Shown here piece after piece: positions 17,640-25,570 of a stretch of 64,000 nucleotides of DNA (its first letter is position 1; each line of letters starts with the position of its first letter). The position numbers were made by a program, and so were the translations under genes. Source of the stretch: Arthrobacter sp. B1I2 (GTDB lineage: Bacteria; Actinomycetota; Actinomycetes; Actinomycetales; Micrococcaceae); the NCBI RefSeq assembly GCF_030816485.1, contig NZ_JAUSYC010000001.1:2976001-3040000 (forward strand), in the 5' to 3' direction. A model generated the notes under the pieces. That model was not told the DNA's origin, made no database searches, and worked only from the letters and a program-made list of their open reading frames with translations.

Positions 17640-18407
17640 TTAGGGACCAAAGTCCTTGAAGCCGGGCCCCGCATGCTGGTCATGCAGGCGGGACAGGCGG
17701 ATCAGTGCGATTCCGGCCGCGATGAACCACACCCACAGCAGGATGCCGTAGCCCCAATAAAACTCAGGGAACGCGTGGCGAAGGACCTCGCTGACCGTCC
17801 CCAAGGCTCCTGTGCCAACACCAAGCCATCCCAGGTACCGCGGGAAAAGTGTTGTACTTCCCCTGATCATCGCCAGTCCCATCAGGAGGATTCCGAGTGC
17901 AGAGAGGGCGCCGGCGATTGCAGGCGTGTTGTTCTCGGCAATGATCGCCTCGGCGGCGGTGGCGTAGGCCTTGCGTTCCTCATCTGACCCGGCAGCCATG
18001 AAGCGGTCACTGAGGTAGATGAGGTTAAGGGAGCCCCGGCTGCTGACCGGTACGGCAAGCAGGAGTGCCCATGGGAGGGCACCGAAGATCAGCGCTATCA
18101 GGGGAAGGCTCTTCTGGAAGGCGGTGAGAGCCACGAAAAGGGCCGCAAATACAAGGACCGGGAGGACGTTGGGGAGGATCCACAGGACCTGTTCTGCCAC
18201 GTAGTTCGGCTTATTGCCGGCAATGAATTCCAGGGTGGCAGTTCCGCCGTGGACCGGTGGCGGAGCCAGGAAGTCCAGCACCAGGGCAGCTATGAGCAGG
18301 AGCACAAACAGGATCGACGACGCCCCGGCGGCGAGATAGAGGAGCCTCCAGCCGTGCTGGTCCCGGGTGTTCACCGCAAACCCCACGGCCCTGGTTCTCC
18401 GCATCCT
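17640..18407 (-). CDS. DUF4386-like multi-pass membrane protein
   Basis: Protein of ~255 residues with six hydrophobic segments (LLYLAAGASSILFVLLLIAA, VLPVLVFAALFVALTAF, LGILLMGLAMI, YGILLWVWFIAAGIALIRL). The loop SDRFMAAGSDEERKAYATAA and RYLGWLGVGTGALG match the style of DUF4386 proteins; function is unknown. The start is uncertain: ATG 18407 (MRRTRAVGF), a GTG at 18374 (VNTRDQHGW) and a TTG at 18518 are in frame, and none has a strong ribosome binding site. It is divergent from the small gene at 18489. Confidence 0.7.
   Translation of the reverse strand, partial: RMRRTRAVGFAVNTRDQHGWRLLYLAAGASSILFVLLLIAALVLDFLAPPPVHGGTATLEFIAGNKPNYVAEQVLWILPNVLPVLVFAALFVALTAFQKSLPLIALIFGALPWALLLAVPVSSRGSLNLIYLSDRFMAAGSDEERKAYATAAEAIIAENNTPAIAGALSALGILLMGLAMIRGSTTLFPRYLGWLGVGTGALGTVSEVLRHAFPEFYWGYGILLWVWFIAAGIALIRLSRLHDQHAGPGFKDFGP
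17643..17657 (-). promoter_or_regulatory. DosR-like box upstream of the YegP gene
   Basis: Minus strand reads AAGGACTTTGGTCCC, the most symmetric copy in the window (GGGACCAAAGTCC on the plus strand). It overlaps the last codons of the DUF4386-like gene and lies 143 nt before the YegP start; the position inside coding sequence lowers confidence. Confidence 0.4.
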
Positions 18408-18488
18408 GTGACCAACGGCCCTGTTCCGCTGCGCCAGTCGTTGGAAGACTGCCGTCCTGAGTCCTGATGATATTGCCCGGAGGAAGAC

Positions 18489-18875
18489 ATGACCGCAAAG
18501 CGCCCGCCATCCGGGCAACCAGAACTACCGGCGGCAGACCCCGGAGCTCCGGGAGCGGATGAGTGGCTCCGGATAGAGCTGGAGGATGCTGCTTCCAGCA
18601 AATGGTGGGCGCGCATTTTCTACACCTTTGGGTCGCAGTATGGACGGACGCAGTTGAGGTTCGTGGGCAGGACCGAGGACGGCCGCCGGCTCTACACCAG
18701 CGATACATTCCCTGGTCCGCCGCTGAACCCGACACCGCCGGAAGAGGCCTGGGCCCCAGGCCTGGAGGCCAGCCTCAACCAACTGCGCCGGGAAATTTCC
18801 CGCGACGGATGGACTGAGACCGGCCGGGGCGTGCAACCCTGGGAACTTACGTTCAGCCGCCGCACGGTCTCTTAG
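18489..18875 (+). CDS. Conserved hypothetical protein, 128 aa
   Basis: Soluble protein with no family I recognise. Core segment WWARIFYTFGSQYGRTQLRF is followed by GRRLYTSDTFPGPPLNP and a C-terminal helix LEASLNQLRREISRDGW ending WELTFSRR. Start ATG 18489 is supported by GGAGGA 5 nt upstream. Coding is supported by the ribosome binding site and by charged and aromatic residues spread evenly along the frame. Confidence 0.65.
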   Translation: MTAKRPPSGQPELPAADPGAPGADEWLRIELEDAASSKWWARIFYTFGSQYGRTQLRFVGRTEDGRRLYTSDTFPGPPLNPTPPEEAWAPGLEASLNQLRREISRDGWTETGRGVQPWELTFSRRTVS

Positions 18876-18891
18876 CCCGGAACCTCACGGC

Positions 18892-19362
18892 TCAGGCGAC
18901 CGGCCAGACCACCCGGGTCTGCCACGTTGCCGGGTCCGGCTGCTTTTGCGGGTCAGTCAGGTAGTACTCCCACATGACCTCACCCGGGGCCGCCCCTTGG
19001 GCCTCCATGTGTTCCCTGATGGCGTTGTAGGTGGTGCCGAGGGTGCCATACGGGCCGGTGTGGATGGCTTCGAAAGCATCAGTATCAGGAAGCGCTCCGC
19101 TGGCCACTTCGCCGGTTCCGTGGAAGTTGCCGGCTACGGGGAATCCTGCTTCGACATCCACCGTGTCGCCCGGCATCCCGTGGTAAAGCGCGAACGGTGG
19201 GCCGGCGGGGCTGGCGCCCTGCCTCTGGACGGCGGCCATAACGGTACCGAAGGCGCGGTCAAAAAAGCTTGTCAGCGAGTCCATGGGGACGCGTTCGCGG
19301 ACCACGGCGACGGGTTGTTCAGCGAGGTGGATCTTCCGGGCCTGCTGGCTGTTTTCATTCAT
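18892..19362 (-). CDS. GyrI-like small-molecule-binding domain protein
   Basis: Protein of 156 residues with the GyrI/AraC effector-binding fold: opening strand KIHLAEQPVAVVRERVPM, middle PPFALYHGMPGDTVDVEAGF, and closing THTGPYGTLGTTYNA-type segment (IHTGPYGTLGTTYNAIREHM) followed by WEYYLTDPQKQPDPATWQT with the conserved Glu. Stand-alone members bind hydrophobic cations or sequester small ligands, sometimes with hydrolase activity; the ligand here is unknown. ATG 19362 (MNENSQQ) is chosen as it leaves the normal N-terminus. Confidence 0.8.
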   Translation of the reverse strand: MNENSQQARKIHLAEQPVAVVRERVPMDSLTSFFDRAFGTVMAAVQRQGASPAGPPFALYHGMPGDTVDVEAGFPVAGNFHGTGEVASGALPDTDAFEAIHTGPYGTLGTTYNAIREHMEAQGAAPGEVMWEYYLTDPQKQPDPATWQTRVVWPVA

Positions 19363-19428
19363 GGCACCAGCCTCGCCACGCCGCCATCGGCTGGACAGGG
19401 CCATAGGACACTAAACGGGCATCGATGG

Positions 19429-19797
19429 TCAGCTTGCGGCCTCATACGCTTCCCGCATCCAGCCGCAGACCTCGGCATCGAGTTGGGAGCCGTCCGTGAG
19501 CTCCAGGTGGTGCATCCAGGTTCCGGCCGCCGGATGGACGATTTGCTTGAACCGCGGCGACTCCAGTTTCCGCGGAAGCGCGAGGGACAGGACCAGCGGA
19601 ACAGCTGATTTCAGGTAGACCCCGGGCCGCCAGAGGTAGGCGTAGCCGCGGCGCCGGCGGAAAGAGATCTGGCTCTTGCTGACCCGCACCTCATGCGGAC
19701 CCAGCTCCGCCGCCATGCGCTCTGCCGCCCGGTAAAGCCTTAAAGCGGACGGTGCATCGTCGAAGAACCGCTCCACAGTCCACGGCTGCGAGGACAA
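19429..19797 (-). CDS. DUF5655-domain protein
   Basis: Protein of 122 residues matching the DUF5655 pattern: RVSKSQISFRRRRGYAYLWRP, PLVLSLALPRKLESPRFK and HHLELTDGSQLDAEVCGWM. The domain is often described as a putative nucleic-acid-binding/transport-like domain, but no biochemical role is established. It lies between the GyrI-like and flavodoxin genes, all leftward, with 9 nt to the flavodoxin stop, so co-transcription downstream of flavodoxin is plausible. Confidence 0.75.
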   Translation of the reverse strand: MSSQPWTVERFFDDAPSALRLYRAAERMAAELGPHEVRVSKSQISFRRRRGYAYLWRPGVYLKSAVPLVLSLALPRKLESPRFKQIVHPAAGTWMHHLELTDGSQLDAEVCGWMREAYEAAS

Positions 19798-19806
19798 CGT
19801 TCCTGC

Positions 19807-20259
19807 CTACGCCGTCCCGTTGGCCATCGAGGCCAGAAGTTCGGTGGCCCACGCTGCAGCCCTCTCTGTCTCACCATCGACCAGCGGGCCTTCGCTGCCT
19901 TTGACGTAGAAGGCCATGGGCCCGCCAACGATGCTCGCACCTGCCTCCGTGAGGGCCGTCGTTATCTTCCTGGCAGCGTCACCATGGATGAACAGCTTCA
20001 CCCTCGTGTCGAATGCGGCCGCGTTCACCCCGGTCAGTCCGCGGCGCCCGAGATCTGCCAGCGTTTCTGCAATGCTGGGCGTTGGCTTCCAGCCGTTGAT
20101 GGGGCTGCCGACGACGAGCAGGTCGCCGGGGTGCAGGGCGCCGGCATCGAAACGACCAACCGGGACGGCAGCCGCACCCCGCCCCAGCTTCGATGCTATG
20201 GATTCGGCTATGGACTTGGTGTTCCCATGCGCGGTGTCGTAGAGGACGACGGCTTTCAT
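19807..20259 (-). CDS. Flavodoxin-domain protein
   Basis: FMN-binding flavodoxin of 150 residues. The N-terminal phosphate loop VLYDTAHGNTKSIAESIA matches [LIV]-x-[YF]-x-[ST]-x2-GNT; VVGSPINGWKPTPS supplies the isoalloxazine loop. It probably donates or accepts electrons in low-potential or oxygen-limited metabolism. ATG 20259 (MKAVVLYDT) follows GGGAG. A DosR-like box 68 nt upstream, oriented towards the gene, links it to the stress island. Confidence 0.88.
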   Translation of the reverse strand: MKAVVLYDTAHGNTKSIAESIASKLGRGAAAVPVGRFDAGALHPGDLLVVGSPINGWKPTPSIAETLADLGRRGLTGVNAAAFDTRVKLFIHGDAARKITTALTEAGASIVGGPMAFYVKGSEGPLVDGETERAAAWATELLASMANGTA

Positions 20260-20327
20260 GTGGAACTCCCGGTCTGCGTCGGCGGCTGTTTGCCCCTCAA
20301 CCATGCCCCTGCACACGGCGCCGGGGC

Positions 20328-20342
20328 AGGGCCAAAGGTCAT
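20328..20342 (-). promoter_or_regulatory. DosR-like box upstream of flavodoxin
   Basis: Minus strand reads ATGACCTTTGGCCCT: it keeps the GAC core, TT and the whole GGCCCT half. 68 nt before the flavodoxin start, and also in the spacer towards the divergent P1B ATPase. Confidence 0.5.
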
Positions 20343-20462
20343 GCTGGTCCGGCTTTCCCGGCACTGGGACGGGGCCCAAATGCCCTAGCCCGGCTGCCGG
20401 CATCCGGGTAGGTTCGGCTACATGTGCGATGACCGCCAGAGTGCCAGGCTGAAGCGTCCTGA

Positions 20463-22400
20463 ATGAGGAAGCAGGCCGCCCCGCCTTCGGTAACCGGCGC
20501 TAGCCCCGGCAGCCTTGACACGGAGGGACCCGCCAAGTCGCCCGTGCAAAAGGCGTGGGGCTTCCTCAGGCGGTATCCCGTCGTCGTGCTGACCTGTGTG
20601 GTGCTGCTGGGCACTTTGGTGCTGCTGCAATTCGGCCTGGACCTGCAGGTCCGGGTCCTCGCCTCCGCTTACGCCGCCGTCATCGTGGTGGTGCGCGCAG
20701 CCGGCATGGTGCGGTCCCTGCGGGCGGGCCGGTGGGGGATCGACCTCCTGGCGTTGATGGCGATCGCCAGTACCGTGGCGGTGGGCGAGTATCTCGCAGC
20801 ACTGGTGGTAATCCTGATGCTCACTGGCGGGGAGGCCCTGGAAGACTTCGCCCAGGGACGCGCTGCACATGAACTGCGGTCCCTGCTGGACCGGGCTCCC
20901 CGCTTTGCCCACAGGGAAGGCGCGGCCGCTGTACTCGAGGAGATTCCGATCGGCGGCGTGGTGTTGGGCGACGTGCTGGTGGTCCGGCCTTCTGAACTGG
21001 TGCCGGTCGACGGCGAACTCCTGTCCGACTCAGCGGTTCTGGACGAATCATCGCTCACGGGGGAAAGCCTGCCGGTGGAGCGGAGCAGGGGGCAACTGCT
21101 GCTCAGCGGCTCGGTGAACGGCGAGGCCGCAATCCGGGTCCGGGCAACGGCCACGGCAGCCGATTCCCAGTACAGCCGCATCATCGCCCTGGTTGAAGAG
21201 GCATCCAACAGCAGGGCTCCGGTGGTCCGGCTCGCCGACCGCTACGCTGTTCCCTTTACCCTCCTGGCCTTGGTGATGGCAGGGATGGGGTGGTTCCTCT
21301 CAGGTGAGCCGCTCCGCTTCGCCCAGGTCCTGGTGGTAGCCACTCCGTGCCCGCTGCTGATCGCCGCGCCGGTGGCATTCCTGGCCGGTACCAGCCAGGC
21401 CGCCCACAAGGGCATCATCATCAAGAACACCAGGACCCTCGAGCAGCTTGCGAAGGCAAAGACAGCGGTCTTTGATAAGACCGGAACCCTGACGTCCGGC
21501 CGGCCCCTCCTGGATGGTATCCAGGTGGCCGCAGGGGCGGGCGAAGCCCTGGGTGCCCAAAGGATCCTGCAGCTGGCTGCGTCCGCGGAGCAGTATTCCT
21601 CGCATGTGCTGGCTGCTTCCGTGATCGAAGCCGCCAGGGCTGCCAACCTTGGACTCCTTCCGGTGCAGCAGGCCACGGAGAGCGCCACCCACGGGGTGGA
21701 AGCTGTCTGCGACGGACAGCGCGTTGTTGTGGGTAAAGCCGGCCTGGTCCGCAGCTCATCAACCGGATTCCGGGAGGCTGTTTTGCGCAGTGGCCAACTC
21801 GCGGTCTATGTGGCGGTGAACGGCAATTATGCCGGTGCCCTGGTCATGAAGGACCCGTTGCGCCATGACGCGGTGGACACACTCGCCCGGTTGCACCGCC
21901 TCGGGGTCCGGAACACCATGCTGTTGACAGGCGACGCCCAGGCTACGGCCGCCCACATTGCCGATGAAGCGGGGATCGGCCGCGTCCACGCTGAGTGCCT
22001 TCCGGGGGACAAGGTCACCACGGTGGCCGCCATCCTGGAACGGCCGGTCCTGATGGTAGGCGACGGCGTCAACGACGCCCCCGTCCTTGCGGCCGCTGAC
22101 GTGGGGATCGCGATGGGGGCCAGGGGGGCCACGGCGGCAAGCGAATCCGCGGACGTAGTGGTCATGCTTGATGACCTGTCCAAAGTGGCCCTGGCCGTTG
22201 CCATTGGCAGGCGGACCGTGGCTGTGGCCCTGGTGAGTATCTGGAGCGGCATAGGACTCAGCATCGTCCTGATGGCCATAGCCATGACGGGATACATTCC
22301 TGCCGTTACCGGCGCCCTCCTGCAGGAGCTGGTGGACCTTGCGACCATCCTGAACGGCCTGCGGGCACTCCACGGCGCCGACCGGATACGCGGGGACTGA
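20463..22400 (+). CDS. Heavy-metal-type (P1B-like) P-type ATPase
   Basis: Membrane ATPase of 645 residues. Phosphorylation site FDKTGTLTSG (Asp338), actuator TGE in DESSLTGESLPV, hinge GDGVNDAPVLAAADVG, and eight-helix P1B topology with no N-terminal metal-binding domain. The intramembrane motif is TPC (Thr294-Pro-Cys296, in VVATPCPLLIAAP) rather than CPC or SPC, a variant whose metal specificity I cannot assign. ATG 20463 lacks a strong ribosome binding site. It precedes a usp and a P2-type ATPase on the same strand. Confidence 0.85.
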   Translation: MRKQAAPPSVTGASPGSLDTEGPAKSPVQKAWGFLRRYPVVVLTCVVLLGTLVLLQFGLDLQVRVLASAYAAVIVVVRAAGMVRSLRAGRWGIDLLALMAIASTVAVGEYLAALVVILMLTGGEALEDFAQGRAAHELRSLLDRAPRFAHREGAAAVLEEIPIGGVVLGDVLVVRPSELVPVDGELLSDSAVLDESSLTGESLPVERSRGQLLLSGSVNGEAAIRVRATATAADSQYSRIIALVEEASNSRAPVVRLADRYAVPFTLLALVMAGMGWFLSGEPLRFAQVLVVATPCPLLIAAPVAFLAGTSQAAHKGIIIKNTRTLEQLAKAKTAVFDKTGTLTSGRPLLDGIQVAAGAGEALGAQRILQLAASAEQYSSHVLAASVIEAARAANLGLLPVQQATESATHGVEAVCDGQRVVVGKAGLVRSSSTGFREAVLRSGQLAVYVAVNGNYAGALVMKDPLRHDAVDTLARLHRLGVRNTMLLTGDAQATAAHIADEAGIGRVHAECLPGDKVTTVAAILERPVLMVGDGVNDAPVLAAADVGIAMGARGATAASESADVVVMLDDLSKVALAVAIGRRTVAVALVSIWSGIGLSIVLMAIAMTGYIPAVTGALLQELVDLATILNGLRALHGADRIRGD

Positions 22401-22453
22401 CCGGGCACGCGGGGCTGGTCCGGGCAGGCCGCGCAGTTGAGCGGCGTGCCGGC

Positions 22454-22468
22454 ATGACTTTTGGCCCT
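22454..22468 (+). promoter_or_regulatory. DosR-like box upstream of usp-ctpF-like operon
   Basis: ATGACTTTTGGCCCT matches GGGACTTTNGGCCCT at all but the first two positions; 35 nt before the usp start at 22504, oriented towards it. Confidence 0.6.
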
Positions 22469-22503
22469 TCCCACGCGTGCACCCAACCGGAAACGTAGTG
22501 TCC

Positions 22504-22965
22504 ATGAATGCAGAAACAGGGGCCAAGCCCGTCATCGTGGGTGTCGACGGTTCTGAATACTCCTCCGCGGCCCTCCGCTACGCGGGAAAGCTGGCATCCC
22601 GCCTGGGCACCCGGCTGGAAGTCATCTCATGCGTTGGGATGCCGGACTACCTGGTGATGTCGCGGCTTGAAGGAGCCGACCGACAGTTCACCGCCAGGCT
22701 CGAGGACGCGGCCGAACGCCTTGTGGAGGACGCCCTTGGCCGGGCCTTCTCCGGGGAACGGCCGGAGAACATTGATGTGAGCATCAAGTTCGGGCCGCCG
22801 GCGAAGGTGCTGGTGGACGAGAGCCGCCGTGCGCAGATGCTGGTGGTGGGAAGGCATGGAGAGGGCGGTCTGCTGAAGTCGTCCATGGGCTCCGTCACCA
22901 AGGCCTGTGCGGCCCACTCCAACTGTCCGGTGCTCCTGGTGGGGCAGGAGGCGGACGCCGTGTGA
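22504..22965 (+). CDS. Universal stress protein, single UspA domain
   Basis: Protein of 153 residues: opening VIVGVDGSEYSSAALRYA, then the ATP-loop VGRHGEGGLLKSSMGSVTKA followed by HSNCPVLLV. Its stop codon overlaps the start of the P2-type ATPase as GTGA (22962-22965), so the two are translationally coupled. In Mycobacterium tuberculosis the DosR-regulated Rv1996 (Usp) likewise directly precedes ctpF. ATG 22504 is used; a GTG two codons earlier is possible. Confidence 0.92.
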   Translation: MNAETGAKPVIVGVDGSEYSSAALRYAGKLASRLGTRLEVISCVGMPDYLVMSRLEGADRQFTARLEDAAERLVEDALGRAFSGERPENIDVSIKFGPPAKVLVDESRRAQMLVVGRHGEGGLLKSSMGSVTKACAAHSNCPVLLVGQEADAV

Positions 22966-25523
22966 GGAACGCGGAGGGCCTGAGCTCTGAACGGGCGGCG
23001 CAGCTCCTGAAGCAGTCAGGTCCCAACCAGCTTCCCACAGAAAAACCCGTACCCCAGTGGCGGAAGCTCTGGGGGGAGATGACGCATTTTTTCGCCCTCA
23101 TGCTGTGGTGCGCCGCCGGCCTGGCCTTTATCGCGGACCTGCCGCAACTGGCGGTGGCGATCATCGTCGTCGTCATTGTCAACGGGGTGTTCGCCCACAT
23201 CCAGCAGGAACGCGCCCAGCATGCCGCCGCCCGGCTGCGTGGGCTGCTGCCCGCCGACGTGATGGTGCGGCGGGACGGGAAGGTGGGCACGGTCCACGCA
23301 AGTGAGTTGGTGGTTGACGACCTGGTGCTGCTTGCTTCCGGCGACCGCGTGCCTGCAGACATGGTCCTGCTTTCGGCGTCGGCCTGCGCGGTGGACGAGT
23401 CGATGCTGACGGGCGAAAGCGACCCCGTGCCCAAAGCTGCGGGAGACGCGGCATGGGGCGGGACCTTCCTGGTCAACGGCTACGGGGAAGCGGCTGTTAC
23501 CGCCACAGGCGCCAGGACCAGGCTGGCGGGGATCGCTGACCTTACCAGCGGAGCGGTTCCTCCCCCCACGCCGCTGTCCCTGGAACTGCGGCGGATTGTC
23601 CGCGTTACGGCGGGCATGGCGCTGGGCATCGCAGCGGTCTTCTTCCTGGCATCCCTGCTGGTGGGGTTTCAATGGCGGGATTCATTCCTGTTTTCGATCG
23701 GCGTTGCCGTAGCCCTTGTTCCGGAAGGCCTCCTGCCCACCGTCACATTGTCCCTGGCCATGGGTGCCCAGCGTATGGCGTCCCGCAACGGACTGGTCCG
23801 CAACCTCGAAGCAGTGGAAACCCTGGGCTCAACCACCTTTATCTGCACCGACAAAACCGGGACCCTCACGCAGAACCGGATGAACGCCGTCGAGGTCTTC
23901 ACCACGGAAGGTTCCCTCCAGGTGACGGGCCAGGGGTACGCCCCGGACGCGCACATCGAGGGCCGGGGAGTGGAAAGGGCTGCCCGGGCGGCGCTCGCAG
24001 CCCGTACCGCTTCACGGGGCCGGGCTGAGCTGCACGACGGACAGTGGCGGGCCCAGGGCGACCCGATGGAAGCGGCCATGGACGTGCTCGCCCGCAGGTT
24101 GACGGGCACCGGGCCCGGGCCCGCCCCGTCGCGCCGGCTGCCCTTCGACCCGGTGCGGCGCAGGGAGTCCGCCATGGTGGGGCCGGACCTGTTCTGCAAA
24201 GGTGCCCCCGAAACCGTGCTCCCGGTCTGTGAATCCGTGTCCGGACTGGTCAAGGAGCAGGTAGAGGCCATGGCAACACGCGGCCTGCGCGTCATTGCGG
24301 TGGCACGGCGGCGCCTCGAGGGGGAACCTGAAGCCTGGCACACCAGCCCTGCAGCGGAACTCGAGACGGGCATGGAATTCCTGGGCCTGATCGGACTGCA
24401 GGACCCACCGCGGCCCGACGTGGGTGAGGTGATCGGCAAGGCCAGGATGGCGGGTGTGAAGGTGGCCATGATCACAGGCGACCACCCCGCCACGGCCGCG
24501 GCCATTGCCCGGCAGATCGGGCTGATCGGATCCCCGGAATGCGTGCTGGAAGGCACCGACCTCCCGGAGGACGAACAGATGCTCGGGGCGCTCCTGGACC
24601 GCGACGGCGTGGTGGTCAGCCGGGTGTCACCGGAGCAGAAGCTCCGGGTGGCCAAGGCGCTGCAGTCCCGCGGGCATGTGGTGGCGATGACCGGAGACGG
24701 CGTCAATGACGGGCCGGCCCTTCGCGAGGCAGACATCGGTGTGGCAATGGGCCTCAGCGGAACCGACGTGGCGCGGGAAGCGGCGGACCTGGTTCTCCTG
24801 GACGACCATTTCGGCACCATCGTGGCGGCCATCGAACAAGGCAGGGCAACCTACGCGAACATCCACCGGTTCCTCACCTACCACCTCACCGACAACGTGG
24901 CGGAACTGACCCCCTTTGTCATCTGGGCGCTGTCCGGCGGCCGCTTCCCGCTGGCCCTGGGTGTCCTTCAAATCCTTGCCCTGGACATCGGCACCGATCT
25001 GCTGCCGGCGCTGGCCCTCGGCGCGGAACCGCCGGGCCGGCACGTGCTGGTCCGGCCGCCCGAACGCCGGCACCTCATGGACAGGCGGCTGATCATCCGG
25101 GTCTTCTGCATTCTGGGCCCCGTGGAGGCCGTCATGGAAATGGCGGTCTTCTCCGCGGTGCTGGCGGATGGCGGCTGGACCCGGGGACAGGTTCCGCAGG
25201 CAGGGCTGCTGATGGCCGCCTCCGGTGCCGCCTTTGCCGCCGTCGTCCTGGGACAGCTTGCCAACGCCTTTGCCTGCAGGAGTGCCACCCTGCCGCCCTG
25301 GAAGCTGGGCTGGGGCACGAACAGGCTTCTGTTGTGGGCGGTGCTGGCTGAACTGGGCGTCCTGGCTGTCTGCCTGTACGTGCCCTATCTGGCAACGCTG
25401 CTGGGCCAGGCGCCGCCGCCGCCGATGGGGTACCTGCTTGCACTCCTCGCGGCCCCTGCAGTCCTGATTGCTGACTGGATCCACAAAGCAGTCCGGGGCC
25501 GGCTGCGGCGGAGCTACAGCTAG
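22962..25523 (+). CDS. CtpF-like P2-type cation ATPase
   Basis: Membrane ATPase of 853 residues with Ca/Na,K-ATPase features: TM4 motif ALVPEGLLPTVT (Pro254-Glu255), phosphorylation site CTDKTGTLTQNRM (Asp297), actuator ESMLTGES, nucleotide domain FCKGAPE, hinge TGDGVNDGPALREADIG, and six C-terminal membrane helices. This resembles mycobacterial CtpF, proposed to export Ca2+ and controlled by DosR. GTG 22962 overlaps the usp stop, so expression is tied to that gene and its DosR-like box. Confidence 0.88.
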   Translation: MRNAEGLSSERAAQLLKQSGPNQLPTEKPVPQWRKLWGEMTHFFALMLWCAAGLAFIADLPQLAVAIIVVVIVNGVFAHIQQERAQHAAARLRGLLPADVMVRRDGKVGTVHASELVVDDLVLLASGDRVPADMVLLSASACAVDESMLTGESDPVPKAAGDAAWGGTFLVNGYGEAAVTATGARTRLAGIADLTSGAVPPPTPLSLELRRIVRVTAGMALGIAAVFFLASLLVGFQWRDSFLFSIGVAVALVPEGLLPTVTLSLAMGAQRMASRNGLVRNLEAVETLGSTTFICTDKTGTLTQNRMNAVEVFTTEGSLQVTGQGYAPDAHIEGRGVERAARAALAARTASRGRAELHDGQWRAQGDPMEAAMDVLARRLTGTGPGPAPSRRLPFDPVRRRESAMVGPDLFCKGAPETVLPVCESVSGLVKEQVEAMATRGLRVIAVARRRLEGEPEAWHTSPAAELETGMEFLGLIGLQDPPRPDVGEVIGKARMAGVKVAMITGDHPATAAAIARQIGLIGSPECVLEGTDLPEDEQMLGALLDRDGVVVSRVSPEQKLRVAKALQSRGHVVAMTGDGVNDGPALREADIGVAMGLSGTDVAREAADLVLLDDHFGTIVAAIEQGRATYANIHRFLTYHLTDNVAELTPFVIWALSGGRFPLALGVLQILALDIGTDLLPALALGAEPPGRHVLVRPPERRHLMDRRLIIRVFCILGPVEAVMEMAVFSAVLADGGWTRGQVPQAGLLMAASGAAFAAVVLGQLANAFACRSATLPPWKLGWGTNRLLLWAVLAELGVLAVCLYVPYLATLLGQAPPPPMGYLLALLAAPAVLIADWIHKAVRGRLRRSYS

Positions 25524-25570
25524 GACCAAAGACTCTGACAGCCCCGCCGGACCGAGGCAAGAATCGAGCC

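Noticed and set aside
18409..18423. GTGACCAACGGCCCT at the start of the DUF4386-like gene
   Set aside because: Intact GGCCCT half but a poor centre, and it overlaps a possible start of the coding sequence; too uncertain to call.
19397..19411. AGGGCCATAGGACAC upstream of the GyrI-like gene
   Set aside because: Only about 10 of 14 defined positions fit the motif; within chance for this GC content.
25522..25535. DosR-like sequence AGGACCAAAGACTC before ppsA
   Set aside because: Left half resembles the good copies, but the second half is missing and the spacing to the ppsA start is unlike the others; not counted among the boxes.
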